NCBI GenBank assembly: GCA_005877225.1
Contig: VBPK01000213.1
Span: forward strand, 1-5,628
Source: Nitrososphaerota archaeon
Lineage (GTDB): Archaea; Thermoproteota; Nitrososphaeria; Nitrososphaerales; Gagatemarchaeaceae
Direction of reading: 5' to 3'
DNA: 5,628 nucleotides
Shown here: in pieces, positions 1-4,493 of the stretch
Layout of the letters: every line of letters starts with the position of its first letter
Position numbering within the stretch: position 1 is the first letter of the stretch
The notes under the pieces: model-generated
Told to the model about the DNA's origin: nothing
The model's input: the letters and a program-made list of their open reading frames with translations, nothing else
Database searches by the model: none
Made by a program: the position numbers and the translations under genes

Positions 1-504
1 GTCCTGAAACAGATGAAGACAATCTCGAGCACGGGTGAAGCGAGCTTCACGGAATGGTCTGCCTCTGTCGGCCTCGAGCAGTCTTCAAGAGAGGCTTGCG
101 CGAAGCGACTCGATGGACTCTTGACGGTCTACGACATCATCAGCTCCTCGGGGGCGGATGCGAGGTCAAACCGACTGATCGAGGCGCGGCGGACGGAGCA
201 CGCGGCGAAAATCCTGCACGCCAAGGCGGGAAATCTAATCGACTCACTTCAATCCGTAGACTGCTTCGCCTACCTGGGCTACGAGGCCGTCCTGACCCTC
301 TTCTCTCTGCTGGAGCTCCAGTCGATAAAAGAGTCAGTTGAGCCGGAGTACGGCGCGATATTGAGCGTCTTGACAAAGGGGAGGCTGGGGATAATTAGCG
401 AAGAGGTAATCAAAGAGCTCGGTTGGAGGAGGGAGGAGAAGACGCTGACGCGAGCAGCGGACCTTCTACGACAGGCCATCTCTGATCAGGCCAAGAGGAT
501 CTAG
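1..504 (+). CDS. Unrecognised alpha-helical protein, 5' end probably outside the window
   Basis: I do not recognise this family. The first in-frame ATG is at position 13 (163 residues from there), but the frame is open back to base 1 and no ribosome-binding site or TATA box can be judged so close to the edge, so the true start may lie upstream. The strand is supported by a C/G-rich third codon position like that of the neighbours and by a clean TAG stop. Numbered from the ATG, the protein is soluble and helix-rich, with a hydrophobic central stretch (about 83-105, containing FAYLGYEAVLTLFSLLEL) and a charged C-terminal third. Residues 124-155 (GRLGIISEEVIKELGW, then a basic helix) have a pattern that could be a small helix-turn-helix or winged helix; that is a guess from pattern only. 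A 105-base gap separates it from the adenosine-specific kinase on the same strand, so cotranscription is possible but not shown. Confidence 0.7.
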   Translation, partial: VLKQMKTISSTGEASFTEWSASVGLEQSSREACAKRLDGLLTVYDIISSSGADARSNRLIEARRTEHAAKILHAKAGNLIDSLQSVDCFAYLGYEAVLTLFSLLELQSIKESVEPEYGAILSVLTKGRLGIISEEVIKELGWRREEKTLTRAADLLRQAISDQAKRI

Positions 505-609
505 CCACTAGCGTGACCCTCTCCGGGGACAATATCGCCGGAGCCCCAGCTGACGCCCGGTCCATGGGGAGAAAGGCTTTCAAGTCCGCGAAGGCTCGTT
601 CGTGGCCGC

Positions 610-1092
610 ATGAAAATCGATGAAGTCGAGCTGGCGGTTCCTGAGGGGTACCAGCTAATTCTCGGGCAGAGCCACTTCATCAAGACGGTCGAGGACCTCT
701 ACGAGACCCTCGCCTCCTCAATGCCGGGCGCGAAGTTCGGGATTGCATTCTGCGAATCGTCGGGTAAGGCCCTAATCCGGTACGATGGGACGGATACCGA
801 ATCGGTCAAGATAGCGAAGGAGTTCGCGAGGAGGCTGTCGGCGGGACACGCCTTCGTCGTCATCCTTCGCGGCTCCTACCCCATCAACGTGTTAAACAGG
901 ATCAAGCTTCTTGACGAGGTCACTGGAGTCTATTGTGCCACAGCCAACAAGGTCGTGTCGCTCGTCGCGGACATCGGGGAAGGAAGAGGGATCCTAGGGG
1001 TGGTGGACGGAGTGAAGAGCAAGGGCCTCGAGGGACCCTCGGACAAGAAGGAAAGGAGAGAGTTTCTCAGGAAAATCGGATACAAGCGATAG
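610..1092 (+). CDS. Adenosine-specific kinase (COG1839/DUF355, Adenosine_kin family)
   Basis: The 160-residue product matches this family along its whole length and has the usual full size. Visible signatures are GQSHFIKTVEDLYE (19-32), PGAKFGIAFCESSG (39-52), the HAFVVILRGSYPINVLNRIK region (80-99), CATANKV (109-115), GRGILGVVDG (125-134) and the C-terminal FLRKIGYK (152-159). The family is small, mostly archaeal, and named from biochemical and structural work on hyperthermophile members proposed to phosphorylate adenosine to AMP; it is unrelated to ribokinase-type adenosine kinases, and its in vivo role remains thinly documented. A cytosolic purine-salvage role is the family-based inference. 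The ATG at 610 fits the family N-terminus; no Shine-Dalgarno is seen. One small oddity is Lys after CATAN, where I expect Pro in many homologues. The family assignment is secure; the exact substrate is not. Confidence 0.93.
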   Translation: MKIDEVELAVPEGYQLILGQSHFIKTVEDLYETLASSMPGAKFGIAFCESSGKALIRYDGTDTESVKIAKEFARRLSAGHAFVVILRGSYPINVLNRIKLLDEVTGVYCATANKVVSLVADIGEGRGILGVVDGVKSKGLEGPSDKKERREFLRKIGYKR

Positions 1093-1111
1093 GAGACCCG
1101 ACCCGCCTCTA

Positions 1112-1125
1112 AAAATCTTATAAGA
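1112..1125 (+). promoter_or_regulatory. Archaeal BRE/TATA promoter candidate for the MobA-like/deacetylase unit
   Basis: An A-rich stretch followed by the 10-base perfect palindrome TCTTATAAGA (1116-1125) stands out in a GC-rich background. It is centred about 33 bases before the ATG at 1154. With the usual archaeal TATA-to-start-site distance of about 25 bases, transcription would begin only a few bases before the ATG, giving a nearly leaderless mRNA, in line with the absence of a Shine-Dalgarno sequence there. Confidence 0.6.
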
Positions 1126-1153
1126 GCTTCCGAGCCCACGCAGGCAAAAACCG

Positions 1154-1771
1154 ATGCTGACGAACAAGTGTGCGGTCGTCGTTAACGACGGGATGGAGAA
1201 TAGCCTTCTACCCAGCCGATTCGGGGAGAGGGCCAGCTCTACGCTGCTTCAGTACGTCCTGGATTCTGTCTGGACGGTCGCGGATGAAATCCTCGTCATC
1301 TTCGACGAGGACCCGGGTCTCTCTCTCATCGAAACCATCGCCCCGTTCGGTGTGAAGGTCGCGATAGATAGGGAGGGCAGCTCGGTCCTATCCAGGATCG
1401 TCGCAGGGTTCAAGGCGACCCATGCCGAGAATTGCCTCGTTGTTCCCTCCTCCGCCCCCTTTATCAAGCCCAACGTCATCTTTCAGCTCTTCGAGAGCGT
1501 GAGAGGATTCGATGCAGCTGTCCCTAGGTGGGGGAGCGGGAAAATCGAACCCCTCCTCGCCGCCTACAACAAGAAGGCCTTTCTAAGCGCCGCCGCCCGT
1601 AGCAAGAAGAAGGTGCTGAGCTCTCTGGTGGACAAGCTCTCCGCGGTATCCTACGTCGATGTGGAGAAGTTTCTGAAGCCGCTCGACCCAGAGCTCTACT
1701 CTTTCTTCAGGGTGAAGGACGAGCGTGACCTAAGGAAGGCAAGAAGGATCGCCCAGTCCAGGCCGAGATAG
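1154..1771 (+). CDS. MobA-like NTP-transferase fold protein with degenerate active-site motifs
   Basis: The 205-residue product has the layout of a MobA/IspD-type (GT-A fold) nucleotidyltransferase: an N-terminal beta strand and loop (CAVVVNDG, 6-13) leading to SRFG (21-24), a second strand (EILVIFDED), a central strand ending in VVPSSAPFI (96-104) where MobA-type enzymes have a metal-binding CDMPF-like motif, then AAVPRW...EPLLAAYNK (121-140), resembling the family's P...PLxAxY segment, and a C-terminal FFRVKDERDL (174-183) resembling FxNVNTPEDL. The key changes are loss of the LAGG glycine-rich loop, replacement of the motif Asp by Ser-Ser-Ala, and Arg for Asn in the C-terminal motif. It is therefore probably not a standard molybdenum cofactor guanylyltransferase; a non-catalytic or altered-substrate role is the inference. 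The deacetylase follows within 20 bases on the same strand, suggesting an operon. The fold call is moderate; function is unknown. Confidence 0.75.
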   Translation: MLTNKCAVVVNDGMENSLLPSRFGERASSTLLQYVLDSVWTVADEILVIFDEDPGLSLIETIAPFGVKVAIDREGSSVLSRIVAGFKATHAENCLVVPSSAPFIKPNVIFQLFESVRGFDAAVPRWGSGKIEPLLAAYNKKAFLSAAARSKKKVLSSLVDKLSAVSYVDVEKFLKPLDPELYSFFRVKDERDLRKARRIAQSRPR

Positions 1772-1790
1772 CCCAGCCTTGACCTGCACG

Positions 1791-2720
1791 ATGGGAGTTC
1801 TCGAAGGGAAGGAACTCCTGCTCTACTCCTTCCCCTCCCCGCACCCGTTCACGAGCGCGAGGGTGCAGAGGTTCTGGGATGAAGTGAGAAAGAAAGGCCT
1901 CGAGGTGAGGCGTCTCGCCCCACAGAAGGCGGAGAAAAACCTGATCGAGCTCTTCCACACGAAGGAGCACATCAAGTACGTCGAGCTTGCCTCCAACCTG
2001 GGATACGGCGCCCTCGACCAGGGAGACACGCCCGCATACAAGGGGGTCTTCGAGGCGACACAGTACGTGCTGGGCTCGACCCTCTTCGCGGTCGAGAGCG
2101 TCCTGTCGGGCGAGGTAGATCACGCATTCAACCCAGTCGGAGGTCTCCATCACGCGACCCGAGACTCCTCCGCCGGTTTCTGCGTCTTCAACGACATAGG
2201 AGTCGCGGTCGAGCTGATGAGGAGCCATCGGAAGGTCAGGAGGATTCTCTATGTCGACATCGACGTCCATCACGGCGACGGCGTCTTCTACTCTTACGAG
2301 TCGGACCCGGAGCTCTTCATCTTCGATATGCACGAAGACGGAAGATTTCTCTACCCGGGTACCGGCTCAGAGAGTGAGACCGGCCTCGGCGACGCGAAGG
2401 GAACAAAGGTCAACGTCCCCCTCCAGCCGGGGGCGGGTGACGGAGAAATCGAGAAACAGATTCCTAGGCTCGAAGAATTCGCCAGGAAGGCGAGACCCGA
2501 GTTCATCATCCTGCAGTGCGGTGCCGACGGGTTGGCCGGCGACCCAATTGGGGGGCTGAACTACACCCCCGCCGCACACAGGATGCTCGCGACTTCCCTC
2601 CACAAACTCGCTCATGACCTCTGCGCCGGCAAGATCGTGGCTCTGGGGGGTGGAGGATACCTTCCAACAAACTGCGCGAAGGCCTGGGTGGGAGTCGTCG
2701 AGAGTCTCAGGGCCGCATAG
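1791..2720 (+). CDS. Histone deacetylase-family (AcuC-like) Zn-dependent deacetylase
   Basis: Full-length HDAC/AcuC/acetylpolyamine amidohydrolase superfamily enzyme, 309 residues from the ATG at 1791. An in-frame TTG at 1779 would add four residues; neither start has a Shine-Dalgarno, and the ATG is preferred by codon. All catalytic elements are visible: GGLHHA with the His-His dyad (120-121), GFCVFND (129-135), YVDIDVHHGDGV with zinc ligands Asp158 and His160, CGADGLAGDP with the third zinc ligand Asp251, and GGGGY with the transition-state Tyr290. It should hydrolyse acetyl groups from lysine or a small acetylated amine in the cytosol. Motif forms (FND, AGDP) are nearer AcuC/class I-type than the polyamine branch, so a protein substrate is plausible but unproven; acetylated archaeal chromatin proteins or acetyl-CoA synthetase are candidates by analogy. 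It is probably cotranscribed with the upstream MobA-like gene. Confidence 0.93.
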   Translation: MGVLEGKELLLYSFPSPHPFTSARVQRFWDEVRKKGLEVRRLAPQKAEKNLIELFHTKEHIKYVELASNLGYGALDQGDTPAYKGVFEATQYVLGSTLFAVESVLSGEVDHAFNPVGGLHHATRDSSAGFCVFNDIGVAVELMRSHRKVRRILYVDIDVHHGDGVFYSYESDPELFIFDMHEDGRFLYPGTGSESETGLGDAKGTKVNVPLQPGAGDGEIEKQIPRLEEFARKARPEFIILQCGADGLAGDPIGGLNYTPAAHRMLATSLHKLAHDLCAGKIVALGGGGYLPTNCAKAWVGVVESLRAA

Positions 2721-2735
2721 TTCTCCATATCCGGC

Positions 2736-2766
2736 AAAATCTTTTGAACGCTTCCTCCCTTAATAC
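2736..2766 (+). promoter_or_regulatory. Promoter candidate for the AN1-like zinc finger gene
   Basis: The 75-base gap after the deacetylase holds two AT-rich elements. AAAATCTTTTGAA starts at 2736, about 60 bases before the ATG at 2796, and shares 16 of 20 positions with the element before the MobA-like gene. CCTTAATACC lies at 2757-2766, about 34 bases before the ATG. The second would give a nearly leaderless transcript; the first would give a leader of roughly 25 bases. The T-rich part could also help end the upstream transcript. Which one is used cannot be decided from sequence. Confidence 0.45.
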
Positions 2767-2795
2767 CGTCCACAACATAAGGGAATGAGTGGAAG

Positions 2796-2981
2796 ATGAG
2801 TCACTGGGTGTATTCCGACCCAAAGACGAGGATGCAGCCGAACTGCGGCTTCTGTGGCCGAGTGCTGGGTAGAGGATTCTATTTCACCTGCCACGTCTGT
2901 GGTGCCACCTACTGTTACACTCATCGTCCGACCAAGTGTTCACACGAAAAGCTTCGTTCCGTCCGAACGGTGAGTCGATAG
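2796..2981 (+). CDS. AN1-like zinc finger protein (61 aa)
   Basis: A 61-residue protein built almost entirely of one zinc-binding module. Potential ligands are Cys17, Cys20, Cys32, Cys35, Cys40, His43, Cys48 and His50, in the order C-x2-C-x11-C-x2-C-x4-C-x2-H-x4-C-x-H. The first six match the AN1 pattern (C-x2-C, C-x2-C, C-x4-C-x2-H) with the typical CGxxY/FCxxHR core (CGATYCYTHR). The last pair is Cys then His with four residues after His43, whereas the AN1 consensus ends x5-H-x-C, so this is a variant or sister module. Eight ligands suggest two bound zinc ions. Small archaeal AN1-type proteins (COG3582) are common, but their partners are poorly known; protein binding rather than DNA binding is the family expectation. 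The gene stands alone, with its own promoter candidate. The short basic tail (KLRSVRTVSR) has no recognised motif. Confidence 0.85.
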   Translation: MSHWVYSDPKTRMQPNCGFCGRVLGRGFYFTCHVCGATYCYTHRPTKCSHEKLRSVRTVSR

Positions 2982-3021
2982 TCCCGGCTCCGCTCTGCTT
3001 GGGGAAAGATTTTAGCAGCAT

Positions 3022-3450
3022 ATGGCACCTGCTCACGCAGTGAAGAAGGCCTACCTATCCGTCCCGATGATAGCGAATCGATCCCTGGACCGAGCCAGGT
3101 TGCTGGCGGAGGTGATAGAGGAGGCCGGATACAAGCTCGCTTCCCCCTGGGTGGTCGGCCCTATAGAGAACCCTGACCCCCGAGTCCTCAACGTCTTCCT
3201 CCGCGACAGGAAGGGGGCGGAGAGCAGCGACGTCCTTGTCGCCGACGTCTCCACTCCTAGCACCGGCGTGGGGATGGAGATAATGGCGGCATATCTGGCG
3301 AAGAAGAGAGTCGTGCTGGTGGCGAAGAAGGGGAGCGTCGTCTCGAGGATGCTGCAGCACATGGACGGGAGGGAGTTGATAGAATTCGAAGACGAGGAAT
3401 CGATGGCGAGACAGTTGCTAACCACCCTGAGGCGAAACGCCCCCAAGTAG
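3022..3450 (+). CDS. DNPH1/Rcl-like nucleoside 2-deoxyribosyltransferase-fold hydrolase
   Basis: A 142-residue protein with the nucleoside 2-deoxyribosyltransferase / 2'-deoxynucleoside 5'-phosphate N-hydrolase (DNPH1, Rcl) fold. The N-terminal strand KAYLSVPM (9-16) occupies the place of the family's YxxGxI strand. FLRDRKGAESSDVLVADVS (59-77), followed by TPSTGVGMEI (78-87) and KKRVVLVAKKGSVVSRML (94-111), closely parallels the RD...ADVVVAEV.QPSLGVGYE segment and the KR strand of Rcl. Asp62 and Glu86 are 24 residues apart, the same spacing as the Asp69/Glu93 pair I recall for rat Rcl; Glu86 would be the nucleophile. The likely reaction is cleavage of the N-glycosidic bond of a (deoxy)nucleotide or base transfer, a nucleotide-pool cleaning role in the cytosol; substrate is not predictable here. 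Its last 33 bases overlap the end of the convergent membrane-protein gene. The ATG at 3022 is chosen from the family N-terminus. Confidence 0.85.
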   Translation: MAPAHAVKKAYLSVPMIANRSLDRARLLAEVIEEAGYKLASPWVVGPIENPDPRVLNVFLRDRKGAESSDVLVADVSTPSTGVGMEIMAAYLAKKRVVLVAKKGSVVSRMLQHMDGRELIEFEDEESMARQLLTTLRRNAPK

Positions 3451-3957
3451 CTTCGCTCTGTAGACGTCTCCGGTTCTGGGCGAGTAGAAGGCGTTGAAGG
3501 TGAGGTAGCCAATTGATACGATCAGAGTGGCCAAAATCGAGATCGGGTCCCCAGTGAGCGAGGCATAGAGCGCGACGAGGAACGGAGCGGTTGTCGAAGC
3601 CGTGACCCCCGAATAGAACATGGCCTTCCTACGCAGAGGCGACACGCTGGCCAACGAACCCCTGTCGACGATTAGAACCGGTGTCACTGCCCTCTCGCCA
3701 ATCAACCGAACGACCCGTGAGCTGGACTTCCTGAGCGCGGAGCGCCCGACAACGAGCCCGCTGAATCTTATGCCCACCATTCGTCCTACGACGTAGTGCG
3801 AAGGGCAGTGGACCGCATAGAGTATGATTCCCTGTGCTAGGAGGAGGGCGAGCGGTCCGGGAACCCATGGAATCCTGAAGACGAGAAGTGGCGGAATCGC
3901 GAGCGCGATTACGAAGGCCTCGAGCACCATTCCGGTCCCTACTCTTGTCGTCTTCAT
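3418..3957 (-). CDS. Four-helix membrane protein, divergent site-2-protease (M50)-like
   Basis: Numbered from the ATG whose codon begins at 3957 (179 residues), the protein has four hydrophobic segments at about 9-27, 33-52, 113-132 and 138-158, with a basic soluble loop (65-112) between the pairs. The end of helix 2 reads HCPSHYVVGRMVGIRF (50-65), which aligns by eye with HELGHxxxARxxGxRV of M50 metalloproteases: both His are kept, but the catalytic Glu is Cys51. The end of helix 4 reads FNAFYSPRTGDVYRA (154-168), in the place of the family's N-P-x-DG motif, with Asp164 as a possible ligand. It may be an inactive or altered relative, or only convergent. A GTG at 4005 would add 16 residues, but the ATG sits about 29 bases from a minus-strand TATA-like element, favouring a near-leaderless start there. 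The gene converges on the DNPH1-like gene, overlapping it by 33 bases, and diverges from RidA. Confidence 0.75.
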   Translation of the reverse strand: MKTTRVGTGMVLEAFVIALAIPPLLVFRIPWVPGPLALLLAQGIILYAVHCPSHYVVGRMVGIRFSGLVVGRSALRKSSSRVVRLIGERAVTPVLIVDRGSLASVSPLRRKAMFYSGVTASTTAPFLVALYASLTGDPISILATLIVSIGYLTFNAFYSPRTGDVYRAKLLGGVSPQGG

Positions 3958-3981
3958 TCTCTCGACAGCTCGCTCCGTCGA

Positions 3982-3992
3982 CTTATTACTAT
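3982..3992. promoter_or_regulatory. Shared AT-rich element, candidate bidirectional TATA box
   Basis: The only AT-rich patch between the divergent starts reads CTTATTACTAT on the plus strand and ATAGTAATAAG on the minus strand. It is about 27 bases from the RidA TTG (4013) and about 29 bases from the ATG of the membrane protein (3957), the spacing expected for leaderless archaeal transcripts in both directions. Confidence 0.5.
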
Positions 3993-4012
3993 GTGCTACC
4001 ACCACCAGGACG

Positions 4013-4396
4013 TTGAAGCGCGCAGTATTTTCGGAGAAGGCACCGAAACCGATAGGCCCATATTCACAGGCGGTCGAGGTCGGCGGTTACGTCTTCTGCT
4101 CAGGGCAGACAGGGCTGGACCCGAGAACGGGGGAGCTTGTCGACGGGGTCGTCGCGCAGACAAACAGGGCGCTGACGAACCTGAAGGAGGTCCTCGCGAA
4201 GGTCGGGCTCACCCTCGAAGACGTCGTGAAGACGACCGTCTTCATGACAGACCTCGCCGAGTTTTCAAAGATGAACGAGGAGTACGCGAAGCACTTCCCC
4301 AGGGTCCCCCCTGCTAGAAGCACCGTTCAGGTAGCGGGCTTGCCGAGGGGTTCGAGAGTCGAGATAGACGCGATAGCGGTCAAGCGCTCTTCTTGA
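4013..4396 (+). CDS. ridA: RidA family enamine/imine deaminase (YjgF/YER057c/UK114)
   Basis: Starting at the TTG at 4013, the product is 127 residues, the normal size for RidA, and begins KRAVFSEKAPKPIGPYSQA as family members do. The open frame runs back to 3824, but the added residues show no RidA similarity and lie antisense to the membrane-protein gene, so the TTG start is chosen; the AT-rich element 27 bases before it agrees. Active-site residues known from E. coli RidA are present: Tyr17, Ser30 in SGQ, Asn88, Arg102 in PPARSTV (the essential Arg105 equivalent) and Glu117 in VEIDAIAV. The E. coli Cys107 position is Thr104 here. The enzyme hydrolyses reactive 2-aminoacrylate-type enamines and imines released by PLP enzymes, probably as a cytosolic trimer. 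It is transcribed divergently from the membrane-protein gene, and its last 17 bases overlap the end of the small ORF on the other strand. Confidence 0.92.
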   Translation: MKRAVFSEKAPKPIGPYSQAVEVGGYVFCSGQTGLDPRTGELVDGVVAQTNRALTNLKEVLAKVGLTLEDVVKTTVFMTDLAEFSKMNEEYAKHFPRVPPARSTVQVAGLPRGSRVEIDAIAVKRSS

Positions 4397-4493
4397 TCTG
4401 GGGAGGAGACCAGGACTTCCTGTAAGGGCCCCGCCTCCTCTTCTTCGATTTCTTGCGCCGTTCCGCCCCGACGAGTAACTTGTCCTCGCTCAT
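4380..4493 (-). CDS. Small basic 37-residue ORF, ATGA-coupled to Mrp
   Basis: On the minus strand the TGA stop of the Mrp gene (4492-4490) overlaps an ATG (4493-4491) in the ATGA arrangement typical of translational coupling. The new frame runs 37 codons to a TGA at 4382-4380. The peptide starts MSEDKLLVGAERRKKSKKRR and continues with GPYRKSWSPPQIKKSA: an acidic-to-neutral head, a strongly basic middle and a proline-containing tail rich in Lys/Arg. It has no membrane segment or Cys and matches no family I know. Codons are mostly G/C-ending, like the surrounding genes. The basic middle suggests nucleic-acid or ribosome contact, which is inference only. The 3' end overlaps the RidA stop region by 17 bases. 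The coupling and intact frame argue for a gene; chance remains possible at this length. Confidence 0.5.
   Translation of the reverse strand: MSEDKLLVGAERRKKSKKRRRGPYRKSWSPPQIKKSA

Noticed and set aside
521..543. Inverted repeat CTCCGG / CCGGAG with an 11-base loop in the gap after the first gene
   Set aside because: Six-base GC stem without a T-run; archaeal termination relies mainly on T-rich tracts, and such stems are expected by chance in GC-rich DNA.
564..623. 19-codon ORF (MGRKAFKSAKARSWPHENR) overlapping the adenosine kinase start
   Set aside because: Very short, no start signal, and overlaps the well-supported start at 610 out of frame; a chance uORF is the simpler reading.
1707..2333. 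208-codon open frame on the minus strand opposite the deacetylase
   Set aside because: Antisense shadow of a strongly recognised HDAC gene; composition is Val/Glu/Arg-rich with no domain, as expected from GC-rich codon bias.
2785..2799. Four-codon mini-ORF (MSGR) whose stop overlaps the AN1 start codon
   Set aside because: Too short to separate from chance; its presence in the mRNA depends on which promoter candidate is used.
3824..4012. N-terminal extension of the RidA frame back to an ATG at 3824
   Set aside because: The added 63 residues lack RidA similarity, lie antisense to the membrane protein and would cross the promoter element; the product from the TTG at 4013 has normal family length.
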